From positions 40,796,001-40,860,000 of the forward strand of contig CM075943.1 in NCBI GenBank assembly GCA_038030265.1: a stretch of DNA of 64,000 bases, given 5' to 3'. Source of the DNA: Corythucha ciliata. Its lineage: Eukaryota; Arthropoda; Insecta; Hemiptera; Tingidae. The translations under genes and the position numbers were made by a program. Below the pieces are notes generated by a model that ran no database searches, was not told the DNA's origin, and saw nothing but the letters and a program-made list of their open reading frames with translations. Each line of letters opens with the position of its first letter. The stretch's first letter is position 1. Positions 34,854 through 45,649 of the stretch are shown one piece after another.

Positions 34854-37146
34854 TCACTTCACCACTATTTTCTCCATCATTTTGTTGAAGGTGTTGTTGT
34901 TGAGAGATTTCGTCAACGGATCGGCTAGCTGTTCTGTAGTAGGGCAGTAGACGAGTTCCATAAGTCCTTCTTCAATTTTTTCCCGGATGAAGTGGTAGCG
35001 CACATCTATGTGCTTGCTTCTTTTATTAAAGATTCCATGTCGCAGTAGACTTATTGCCCTTTGGTTGTCAATGTGCAGTTTGACTCTTATGTTTCTTTTT
35101 GTCAATTCTTCCATGAAGGCTTTTAGGTACAGGAGTGTCTTGGAGCACTCAGCCGCAGCAATGTATTCTGCTTCAGTCGTAGATGTTGCAACTATTGGTT
35201 GTTTTCTCGAGCACCAGCTTATGGGCCCGTTTGCATAGAATATGATGAAACCAGTTGTACTTTTTCTTGTGTTGACATCGCCGGCAAAATCAGCGTCGCA
35301 GTAGGCGATTAGTGTATTCTCATTTTCCTTTTCTGTTGAGTAGCTAATTCCCGTTGATGTTGTTCCGGCAAGGTATCTTAGGATTCTTTTTATGTCGGTT
35401 GATGAATGTTTTTCCATGAACCGGCCACAGAAATTTACAGCATATGCTATGTCTGGTCGCGTTCTCGTTGATAAATACAGCAGACTGCCGACTGCTTCAC
35501 GGTAGGGAAAATTGCCGTTTTCAGTATTTAAATTTTGTTCTACGTCGCACTGTTGTGAAGGTGTAGGTGCCATTTTCGTTTCTGACATACCATATTTTTC
35601 CAGAACGGACTTTGCATATCTTTCTTGAGACAGCTTCAGGTTGTTGTCGCCCTTTTTTAGTTCGATACCCAAGTAGGTGTCAGGATTTTCTGTTAACGAC
35701 AGTTCGAACTCTTTTTCCAGTTCTTCCATGATTTTGCTCATTTTTTTGTTGTCTTTACCTGCTAATAATCCGTCGTCCACATGAATTGCTAGAAACATGT
35801 CTCTGTTTTCTGTAACGAATACACATTGCTCTGTTGTTAATTGTTTGAAATTCCTTTTACTTAGGATGTTCACGAGTTTTTTGTTCCAGCAGGCCGGGGC
35901 TTGACGTAAACCATACAATGCTTTGTGCAGTTTACACACTTTTTCCTTTTCTTCAAAACCCTCGGGAAGCTCCATGTAAATATCCTCCCTCACTTCTCCG
36001 TACAGGAAGGCGGTTTTTACGTCGAACTTTGTTAGGTAGAACTGTTGTTCTTCCGCATAAGCAAGCATTATTCTTAGGGTATCAGCACTTATTACAGGAC
36101 TGAAAATGTCTTCGAAGTCGATTCCTTTCCTCTGCTGACAGCCTCGCACCACTAGGTGTGCTTTATGTCTGCCATCATCTTTGACTTTGAAGATCCATCG
36201 TGACGTAAGTATTTTTCCAGTTTTCACGTCTTTTCTTTGAACAAAACTCCAAGTTTTATTTTTGTCCAGTGACTTTTTTTCTTCGTCGATTGCTTTCTTC
36301 CATTTGTACGCTTCCTCACCTGTGGTAGCTTCCTGGTAGGTAAGCATCACATAGTCATCTAGTTTTGGAGGTTTTGTTTTTATTCGTTTTCCTCTTCCAA
36401 GGGTTGTCGACGGAGCGTCTCGATCGTCGTCGGATGTTGAACCGTCTTCTAAGTGTAGAGATTCATCTGCTGAGTCATGTTCGAGGAGACTGTATTTCTT
36501 AACACCGTGAACGTCATGAGTTAATTTTTTTTCGTCGTAATTGTGTCCTTCATTACTTTCAAATATAACGTCCCTTGACACTATTATTTTATGTTTTTCT
36601 TTGTCCCACAGCCTGTAGCCGTTTGTTGCATAGCCAACAAAGATGCATTTATTTGAACGAGGCTCTAGTTTCTTTAGTTTTCCCAACTTTTTTGCATACG
36701 CTGCAGAGCCAAAAATTTTTAGGTTTGACAGATTAGGTTTTTTCCCTGTCCATTTTTCAGCAGGCGTTTCGATAGTTGGACTATCCATGAGATAAGTTGC
36801 TGTGAGTAGTGCTTCTCCCCAGAAGCCTTTTTCTAGTCCTGAATCATACAGAAGAGATCTTGTTTTTTCAAGTAACGTCCTGTTGAGTCATTCGGCCCTT
36901 CCATTTAACTCTGGAGTACACGGTATTGTATAGTCCAATTTTATACCCTTTGTTTTACACCAGTTTTTAAGTTCTGTTGACGAAAACTCTCCTCCGTTGT
37001 CACATCGAATTTTTGAGACTCTTGAGTTCCATTTTGCTTCAGCTTGCTCGACGTATTCTTGAAGAGCGTCGAATGTTTGACTTTTATATTCAAGCAGATA
37101 GACATGTGTAAAATGAGTGAAATCATCCAGACAGGTCAGAAAATAT
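34854..37146 (-). pseudogene. Ty1/Copia pol: integrase core, reverse transcriptase, RNase H; 5'-truncated with one premature stop
   Basis: The order integrase-RT-RNase H is that of Copia retrotransposons. The integrase part (36888-37146) has CLDDFTHF, RCDNGGEF and PELNGRAE, giving two of the three catalytic acids and the E region. A single in-frame TGA at 36888-36890 stands where an arginine codon is usual (AE-stop-LNRTLLEK). After it the frame is open for over 660 codons. The RT has FDVKTAFLYGEV and HVDDGLLAG. RNase H has YCDADFAGD, KSTTGF, TTEAEY, DNQRA and SKHIDVRYHF. The 5' half (gag, protease, integrase start) is missing; the element ends in a fold-back at 37114-37192. A C-to-T change in CGA would explain the stop. 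Confidence 0.93.
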
Positions 37147-37192
37147 ATAACGGTAAAAAATATTTTCTGACCTGTCTGGATGATTTCACTCA
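37114..37192. repeat. 33-bp inverted duplication of integrase sequence
   Basis: The left arm 37114-37146 is part of the integrase frame (around the LTCLDDFT residues). The right arm 37160-37192 is its perfect reverse complement. A 13-bp spacer lies between. Beyond the right arm there is no Copia homology. This is a fold-back at a truncation breakpoint, as expected from self-primed or template-switched synthesis. Confidence 0.85.
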
Positions 37193-38365
37193 AGCACTGG
37201 CAACACCCGACGTCCGAAGGAGATCGCACCAAATATTTATCAGTTTTTCCAGTTTCCAGACTTCGGCCAATTTTACGTCAGCTTTTAGTTTCCTTCTCCT
37301 ATTTCTACCAAAAGACGAAGGGAAGGAATATAGTGGTATGATAGTTTCTTGTGTAAAATTTTGTGCTCTTCAATTTTAGTCTGGAACATTTTTGCGTTAA
37401 AACAATTGGTTCAAGAATTATTTCGTGAGAACGATCGAAATGAAACGTCTACCAACAGCTGCTCCTTAACCCGACGCAGAATCGTAGGGAATTTTGTGTG
37501 CTGTGTTAGGGGAAGGATATCAAACAGTCTGCACCAAACGTTTTCCTGTTCTTTTGGGTGTTTGGGCCAAATCCTAATTTAACTGTTCTATACCTACGTT
37601 TATCTTGCTAACGGTTTGAAATGGCCAAAAAACCATGGGATAATAAAAAGTAGAGAATGTTTTGAGCCTTAATTTTGTATACGCATAAATGTTTTGAAAG
37701 ACCAACCCCCACTAAGATATAGGCAAAAAACCATACATAAGGACCTTTGTCCCTTCCCCCTCCCCTTTTGCGCCAACCCTAGGTTCAAGGACTTTTAGTA
37801 TGTTATACAACTAGGCATCCCAAACAACGTGGCACAGTCGGTTTTTGTACGTTTTGACTTTCCACCTAGAATCATTTATTGACTGGACTAAAAGAGAAAT
37901 CTCGCCACCTCCTAGATGTGCATTCGGGCACAAATGTTTTAATGATAAATTAAAACGTCCTTGGAAAACGTTGCCATTATTTCTTCCTCCACACCCCCCC
38001 AATCAAAAGAGCACAGCTTTTACCAGAGGGCAAGCTTCGCATTGAATGAAAATGTACTCATGGAACGATGTTTTCTTCCTTCACAATTTAATTTCTTCTC
38101 ACTCGAGGTTCTGCAAGAACCTGTAACACTCATCGGTCTTGCGTACACAATTTCGATATTATGTATCACAATCATAATAATTATTATCGGCGTTCCCCAG
38201 CCTCCCAGTCCAAGAGCCTCCTACAAAAGCAGAACCTGGTGATTATCCAAATCTTCTCTCCTCCACCGACCGTTTTTATTTTTATTTTTCAAAACTGTTT
38301 AGTCTAGTCAATAAGGGATTTGGCCGGGGCAAACGTACAGAAGTAGTTTTGTCAACGAATTATTA
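37193..38365. other. Non-coding stretch
   Basis: No gene is supported. 38069-38149 is the second copy of the block found at 33523-33611. The short open frames have no domain or splice support. Confidence 0.45.
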
Positions 38366-39375
38366 AGTTTTTTTTTTAAATTTTTTATTTTGTTTTTTTT
38401 TTAATTTTTTTTTATTATTTGCATAAGCATTTGCTATTGCAAGAGTTGGCCTTCATTATTTACACTTTTAGATTATAAATTCGTCAAACATCACAAGTTC
38501 AGTTACACACCTTATTGAAAATTACAATTCATTTCTAGTTCTAATTTGCAGTGGCCGTACCTAAAAACATAAAGTAATCTAAAGTCAGATAAAAACACAA
38601 GAGAAATACGTAAATTAAAAGAAACCTTCATTAATTATAAAAGCACGCATTCTTAGCGCCCTGGTAAGAAAGCTCGATAACAACCTGACCTTTTGGCAGC
38701 CGTCCGCGCACATAACCAACAGAAACTGCTCCATGGACAGTATATCATCACCGAGTAAGGCCATTCTCTCCCCTTTAAACACTGGACATTGAGCTACTAG
38801 ATGGAAAATGGTATCCGGCTCCGCCCACTTGCAAAGCGGGCAGGGCTCCGACCTGTCAAATTGAGCTTTACAATTTTGAGTGCTTACAAAAGATCTAGCT
38901 TCCCCGCCGAGCCTAACCTGACCCAACAGCCGCTTCACATGAGGGGACACTGAAAAGCTGAGGTACTCCGCACTCTTCAAGGTATTACTTTGAAGTAGCC
39001 CATAGTATCCATTAAACCGAGATTCAGTCACTTTAACCATATCACTATTAACTGTCTCTTCCTGTATCCGGTTTATAACTTCTCCGATGGCTTTACTGAA
39101 AGTCAGTGAGTCCTGCGTTTTCCATAATTCTAAACCATGAAGATCACCAACCACATTTTTAATTTGACTTACCCAGTTATACTCAACGTCATTCTTAAAA
39201 GACGACAATTCTTGCAGCCTCTTGAAACACAGCCGTGGTAGGCGATCTTTATCCATCCCTAACAACTTGCTCCACCATGCCAACGCTTTTTTAACTACCG
39301 ATATCTTCAAATGCACCAACCCAAAGTCCTTGCGAACGTAATAGTCTGGGGTACAGCGTGGTAAGTGAAGATTAT
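38366..39375 (-). mobile_element. 3' fragment of a non-LTR retrotransposon (C-terminal ORF2)
   Basis: The minus strand reads through an open frame from about 39375 to 38615 with no start codon at its true beginning. It ends in a 250-bp 3' UTR and an A-rich tail (complement of T-rich 38366-38415). The protein has a C-terminal zinc knuckle C-x2-C-x9-H-x4-C (CPLCKWAEPDTIFHLVAQC) and helical flanks as at the ends of LINE ORF2 proteins. The RT itself is absent, so this is a 5'-truncated copy. The left boundary coincides with the palindromic element at 39376. Confidence 0.7.
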
Positions 39376-39875
39376 TATGTTCCTTGGGGTGCTGAATCCG
39401 AATCTGAGTTTTGCCAACAAAAAATCGGTCGGTTTCACGCCGAAAATTGCAAAAAAAAAAAGTTCTGCCTTTTTCTACTCAATTGATTATATCTCTGGAA
39501 CTACGTACTTTTCGATGATAGCGCTCCTTTGCATTTTTGAAATAGACTAAATTTGTGACAATTTGAGACCAAATGTATCCCCGTACGACTAATAGTTCCT
39601 GAGATATGACCCCTCGCACTCGTCAATTTTTGAGGGTTCATATCTCAGGTACTATTTGTCGTATGGAGCTGTAATTAGGCTTAACTTGTCACAAATGTAA
39701 TCTACTTCAAGAATGCAGAGGAGCATCATCATCGAAAAGTCCATAGTTCAGAGACAATAAGCGATTGAGTGCAAAAAATAATAACATTTCGAGGTTTTGT
39801 GCGATTTTCGATGTGAAGCCGACCGATTTTTTGTTGGCAAAGTTCAGATTCAGATGCAGCACCCCCAAAAACATA
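39376..39875. repeat. 500-bp palindromic MITE-like element
   Basis: The arms 39376-39618 and 39631-39875 are imperfect reverse complements along their whole length. They share TTGCCAACAAAAAATCGGTC near the ends and GATATGA/TCATATC near the centre. Both ends read TATGTT(C/T)..GGGGTGCTG. TA dinucleotides flank both ends, compatible with a Tc1/mariner-type TA duplication. It has no coding capacity. Confidence 0.75.
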
Positions 39876-41191
39876 TAAATCCGTTGAGAAAAAAACTTCT
39901 ATACGTTTGTCCTGAAACAGGCTCTCCAGAGCCCCAATTGACTGGACTAGTATTGGAACATTCATTTTGTGGATATTAGTGAATGAGTGAGAAATTCACG
40001 CTCGAACTTCCTTGAACTACCCATGCAAAATACAGAACAAACAAGTTTTGTTGTCTCTCTCTCTTATCACATTTGCGCAGTAAATTCTCCTCCGTCCGTA
40101 CCATCTCATCACCTTTCTAGGTCCACTCGTGAGTCAGGTTGCATTATAAGCAGTTATCTACGGTCTTCTCTGTAAAATATAGACTTGATTTATCTACTTT
40201 AGATCGTTTCAAAGATTGTTTTGACGTTTCATTAACGAATCAAGACGTTTTTATTTAAAACAATTTGTATTTTTTAAACAAGTTTCATTTCACATAATAG
40301 GTTTAAAGCTAGTTAAAATTTTGTAAAAAGCTCGTGAAATTCAAATAAAAGCAGAATCACAGTTGATGGAAAACCTGCAAGAGAAACAAACAAAATGGAA
40401 TTAATTCAATAATTGTCCACATAGAAACAAGATGGAATCGAAGGAGTTCATTTATGAGTGCAAGGTGAGAGAATAAAGTGAGCTACGGGAGTTAAAATGT
40501 CAGATATGGAAAAAATGTCTCCACGCCCTTAAAAATATAGGACTCTTGGGAGACCCACTCTTATCCTATAGCCCTTTCCGTGTGTGTCAGCACCCTGTAG
40601 AAAGTGTGTATCAATCGTTTTTATTGCGAGATTGTTGAGCCCCCCGCCCCTTAAGACGACTTGAGTTATTTAAATTATTCAAGTACGGTCGAAGCTAAAT
40701 TTACTGTAAAACCTCTTAAGACGTTATAATGGGTTGGGCGGTGGGTTTTAGGGCAAAAATAAGGGAATGCATAAGTTATAATGTGGACACAATATTTGCA
40801 TAATCCTCACATTCTTTATACTTTGGTTTGTTTTCAATAAAATATGGATCGCCTTTAGCCAAACCTGGGCCTTTCTTGCAAACAGGATGAGTTAAGGGCA
40901 GAAGGTAGAAGATTACTCCTAACAGTTGAATTATTACAGAAACGAAGGAATCGCCCCAAACCAGTTTAAAGGCGAGCGAGAGATATCGAGACAACGTACC
41001 TATATACTCGTGTCCCATCCCCATCCCTTTGGCTTATAATCATAGTCGTAACCGTTGACAAGGGTGTTACGGATTATCTGTTTCGACCCCTGTTTCGGTA
41101 TTTTCTGGAGCTCCCACCTCGGATTTGGAATACAAGGAATTCAAAGTAATAATTAAGCCTCGTTTATCGAGTAGAGTAAAATGGTACAATT

Positions 41192-41225
<34 letters not shown>

Positions 41226-41440
41226 CCTTTTAGTTGCTAGCCCAGGGAGCCTATTCTGATTTGTCGGGATAAAATAGCGCAAGCGGGATCCAAGAGCGCT
41301 GAATAAGAAATAATATTATCCCGTCATATCAACCGCACTTGCGGCATTTCTGAGATAGTATTGATATTTTTACGTTAAAATGAGCCGCTTTAAACAAGTG
41401 TATGGGCAGCCTCCTTTACACACGAAGGCTACACTCGTGC
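39876..41440. other. Non-coding stretch
   Basis: No gene is supported. A poly(T) of about 32 bp lies at 41194-41225 and may mark a lost minus-strand retroposon tail. Open frames are short and domain-free. Confidence 0.45.
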
Positions 41441-41700
41441 CAGTTAATGAGCTATATTTCTCAATTTTGTTCGCAAACTAACATTTTTCCTCCATTTTAG
41501 ACGCAAATCTACCGTGAACCTGCTGCAATTTTTCAAAGTTGTTGACGTTGAAAAGGTCTCAATAAACCGCGAAAATTAGCGTCATGTCCTAATTTTGGAA
41601 TTGGCTTTTCATGGAGAAACCTCGAATTGGTACGTTTTCTTAATTCAAACCTTGGATGAGCACTGTTTTTCAATTTTAGGCGCGAATGGGCGCTAGTAGT
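41441..41700. repeat. Short family-A degenerate array
   Basis: Units such as TCAATTTTGTTCGC.AAC.AAC, ATTTTAG.CGCGAAT.. and GGCGCGAATGGGCG repeat at about 35-40 bp. This is the same type as the 10.0-11.35 kb array. Confidence 0.45.
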
Positions 41701-41859
41701 GAAAATGAAGATATCGTAGATTTCATCCAGCTTATAGGGCACTTCACTCGGGAGGCTGGATTAGTCAAGTGCCGGTCGGTGGCTACTGAAAGAAATGTCC
41801 TAAAACTGGCATTTTCCATGAAACTCCCAATGTCGTGAGTATTCCCTAAACGGCATCGT

Positions 41860-43330
41860 TGGGAAAAACGCTGTCCGAGCTCGCAACTCCTTCTTTATGG
41901 CTCCCACTGGTGAGTTGCAGGTGCAGAGGGTCATCATGTGTCTTAGCGCGTGCCCATCGCTTGATGTATACGATTCAAACTCAAAGATTGTAAAAGCCGC
42001 AGCCCCAGTGACATCGTCTCCGTTAGCCAAAATAATTAACCTGATGTTTATTAAGGGAATGTACCCCGATAGGCTTAAGATGTGTAGGATAGTCCCTGTG
42101 CCTAAAACAAAAGACAACTTGCTGAAATCAGAGAGTTTTCGACCCATCAGCATCATACATATCTTCTCAAAGGTCATCGAGGGAATTATCAAGACTCGCC
42201 TGATGGAGTTTCTGGAGGGACAAGAACTCCTTCGATCAAATCAGTTTGGGTTCAGGAGGGGGAGGTCTACAATCGCCTGCGTCGCGAATCTGCGTCTACG
42301 ATCATGGGGACCGTTCTGTTGCGACTTTTTATGACTTAACTAAGGCATTTGACTTGGTCGATCATGGCGTTTTTCTGGGAAAGCTTGAGAGATTGGGAGA
42401 GAGGGGCGTGTCTCTTGAGTTGTTCGGAAGCTATTTGCGTGGTAGATCGGGTGTGGTTCAGATTGGGCGGTTGACTTCGGATCGTCTGGACTACGGTGTG
42501 GGTGTCCCGCAAGGATCTATTTTGGGGCCTATTTTTTTCGTCATATATGTTAACGATCTACCAATGCTTGCGGGGACCGAAATTCTGCAATACGCGGATG
42601 ACACAGCGTTTGTGGTTAGCAAAATTACTATACTTGAAGCGGACACCTGTGCTAAAGAGTGCTCATCAGGGCTGGACTCCTGGTTTGAAGAGAATAAGTT
42701 AGTGTCTAACCCATCGAAAGAAGTTAAGATATCTTTTTTCGAGGGAGGAAATCCTGGTTTTTCGGCGAAGTACCTGGGTATTTACCTGGACAGCAGGCTG
42801 GACTGGACAGCGCACGTTGGGGAGACCGAGCCAAAACTCCTTAAGGTGCTTTATGTGCTAAGAAAGCTGAAAAATGACGTGGACTTTCAAGTACTGTGAA
42901 CGTGCTACTTTGCGTTGTTCCACTCGGTTATGGAGTGTGGGATTTTGTTGTGGAGAAACGCCTCGCAGGCAATTACGATAATTCGCCTCCAGAAAAGAGC
43001 ACTGAGGATAATCGCTAATCTCGGGTTCAGGGACAGCTGCCGTGGAACGTTTCGCTGAATGGGCGTCCCGACTTTCCATGCATGTTTCATCTCTCAATGC
43101 GCTATTTTTGTGAAAACAAATCTGCACCTTTTTGAAGACGGGCAATCCCATCCGTATACGACCAAGGGAAAGAGCGACCTACGTCTTCCTAGGCACAAAA
43201 CTGCTTTTGTAGCGAAGAGCTTTTGGTGCGCAAGCGTCAAAGTGTTTAACAGGCTTCCGCAGGATATAACTTCTCTTGAGCTAAAGGACTTTTAAAAAAG
43301 ACTGAAAAGAATTGCTATTGAAAAATAATT
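41860..43330 (+). pseudogene. Jockey/CR1-like LINE reverse transcriptase, frameshifted
   Basis: The RT domain is recognisable in two frames. The first (to about 42290) carries SFFMAPTGE, YDSNSKIVKAAAP, RPISIIHIFSKVIEG and NQFGFRRGRSTIACVANL. After a small deletion and frameshift near 42290 the frame at 42300-42899 carries ATFYDLTKAFDLVDHG, GVPQGSILGP and the catalytic YADD box (QYADDTAF). A stop at 42897 and more frameshifts break the C-terminal part (LQKRALRIIANLGFRDSC, MHVSSLNAL). The 5' endonuclease region is absent. It is a truncated dead copy, unlike the two intact LINEs in the window. Confidence 0.85.
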
Positions 43331-43768
43331 TCATAGCTTAAAAGAGTTTCTGGATGAATAAATTCAGTGTCCCTTAGGGCCGGTGCACACGAGCGGTAAG
43401 TGTCGCGTGGTCGTCGCGACAATTATCGCTGCGACTATTTATTTTTCGATGCACACGAGCGATAAGTGTCGCAGTGACCTGCGATATTTACCGCCGCGAC
43501 AGTTTCATAATTATGTTTGCGTAGCAACGGCGCATACACCCAATACCCAGACAGTTTTTCGCTAGCTATCGTTCGCAATGGACCCCCGAACAACGCAAAA
43601 AGAAAGTTATACCTTCAAGTTTAGCTTACTAGTACCTCATTAGGAAATTAGAATAAAAAAGAAAGTACTGGGTTCATCCGTACAACCTTGAAAGATCCTT
43701 GAAGGAGGCTTTCAATCCATGCTTTAATGGACCTCAGACAAGACAATGAAAAACATTTCAATTACTTT

Positions 43769-43880
43769 CGGATAATATTTATTGATATAATATATTAATA
43801 TTTATTGATATAGTATATTAATATTTGTTGATATAATATATTAATATTTATTGATATTTATTAATATTAGTATTTATTGA
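43769..43880. repeat. 23-bp AT-rich minisatellite, ~3.5 units
   Basis: The 23-bp unit ATATTTATTGATATAATATA + TTA is repeated about 3.5 times with one or two changes per copy. It lies inside the 2-kb TIR element. Confidence 0.75.
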
Positions 43881-44546
43881 TAAGTAACATACAAATAACA
43901 TCCGCCAGTGAAACCCAAATTTATCGGGCTTTCGACAGCTATAATTTTCTCTGCTATGGTGAATGTGGCAGTCACCGTTGAGTTTGGGCTTTCGATATAG
44001 GATTTGGGCTATCGAAGTGACGTGTATAGTCACTGAAAGCCCACTTGGGCTTGGGGAAAGCCTCCCTCATAGAACTATACATATAATATCATGCGCATGA
44101 GTCACGAATAAATTATAACCGAATTTAGTGGGTCGCGAGCCGCAAAAGGTTGAAAAGCACTGCTCTAGTGTGTACAGACTGTTATATTGACGATTCATAA
44201 CAAGAAACATTACTTTGGCGTAAATTGTCCTTTCAGTCAAGGTAGCTTCTAACCTACCTGTTTGGGCACGCAAGTATACGGCGAAACGAGTAAAGCCTCT
44301 TTACAAAGAGCCTAGACAAGTTAGGCTTTTTGTAATCGCAGGCTACTTCGATAATGGGCCTGAAGGACTGCAGCCTATTTGTAATAAGGCTATATAATCC
44401 AGTCTGATTGAGAAAAAACAGATTCTTCTACAAAAAGGCTAGGATTTTCAGAAAAAGGCTGATTTGACAAAAATCCTGCGGCATAGGTACTCATAGAACG
44501 ACGTGAGGTATTTCTCTGTCAAATATCAGCCATTAAGAGGTGCCAA

Positions 44547-44807
44547 AGGCGGCTCCACATATGCGGTATTCGCCGATCACCGAGCAGATGCTCGTCGATT
44601 TCTTAGTGGTGTGGAGGGGTGCTCGGTACTTGGCGAATGCCGAATACTCGTGCTCAGCGATGCTCCGGCCAGTGTCGGTTTTTTGCCCACTTCAAAGGAG
44701 ACGAATGCTAGCGATGCGCGGAACGAACTTCGAATGTGTGGATCAACGAGCTCGCCATTCGCCGAGTTGCTCGGTGTTCGGCGAATACCGCATGTGTGGA
44801 GCCGCCT
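44547..44807. mobile_element. 261-bp MITE nested in the 2-kb TIR element
   Basis: Terminal inverted repeats of 40 bp (44547-44586 and 44768-44807) begin AGGCGGCTCCACA and contain GCGGTATTCGCCGA, with two mismatches. Both ends are flanked by CAA (44544-44546 and 44808-44810), a 3-bp duplication like that of PIF/Harbinger elements. It has no coding capacity. Confidence 0.75.
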
Positions 44808-45649
44808 CAACATTGTGGAATTACTAGGAATTGAAGCGCTTTTGTATGCTGTCTGGTAAAATTTTGTAGAGAGTTTTTTCAACTAGGGGGCGATAGTGCT
44901 CCCGATATGCCAGTACTGTTGTTCTGCATTGGGCTCAGCTATAGAAAACGCAAATAAAGAGGGACCAGGCCTAGCAGAATAGAGCGCTTCGCCTCATAAC
45001 GGGTACACCAAGGACCAGCAATGCCAATGAGAGATTGCGAACCCTAGTAGAGTAGTAGAGATGCAATAAGCCTTTGGAGAATACAGATAATATCCCCTAG
45101 TAGGTAGGGCCTATTTGTACCCTCAGAATGGTGTTGCGTTCACCTGGTATAAAAGCTAGGTTTTCAAGTATTGAGTGGTGAAAATAAAGTCGCGCGACCC
45201 ACAGAAACTTGCGACAGCATTTCGAGTGTCGCCAGCGATAATTTGTCGCCGCGACGCGTGTGCATTGCCCCTTGAATCATATGTTTCTGTATGGTCGCGG
45301 TGATAAGTGTCGCAATGACCGCGCGCCACTGGTCTCCGCGGCACGTGTGCATTGCCCCATTGAATTATATGTTTCTCTGCGGTCGCGGCGGTAATTTTCG
45401 CGGCGACCGCGCGACACTTATCGCTTGTGTGCACCGGGCCTTGGACTTAAGAGTAAGAGTAAGATTTGAGTAGAGGGCTGTACTTGAAATTGTTAAATTA
45501 ACTAAGACGTGCTGGTTCTTTCATTGAAATTATTTGTGTAATTTGTTCTATCTCCATTTAAAGAAAAGGACTTTGTCGGGCGTAACACATGGATGACAAA
45601 AAAAATAAAAAATAAATAATTATAGGCTTTTGGCGCTGTTTTGGTATTC

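Larger units (their letters stand above)
43377..45440. mobile_element. 2.06-kb terminal-inverted-repeat element, non-autonomous, possibly Harbinger-like
   Basis: The left end 43377-43436 (GGGCCGGTGCACACGAGCGG...) and right end 45381-45440 are reverse complements over about 60 bp with about 85% identity. Both are GC-rich in an AT-rich setting. Sub-copies of the terminal motif (GATAAGTGTCGC, CGCCGCGAC) recur inside at 43450-43505 and 45235-45375. Flanks are TTA on the left and TTG on the right, near the TWA duplication of PIF/Harbinger. No transposase frame is present. The interior holds a 23-bp AT-rich minisatellite and a nested MITE. Confidence 0.65.

Noticed and set aside
44503..44882. Overlapping frames of 95-118 codons on both strands
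   Set aside because: They lie on the terminal inverted repeats of the nested 261-bp MITE, whose symmetry creates similar frames on both strands.
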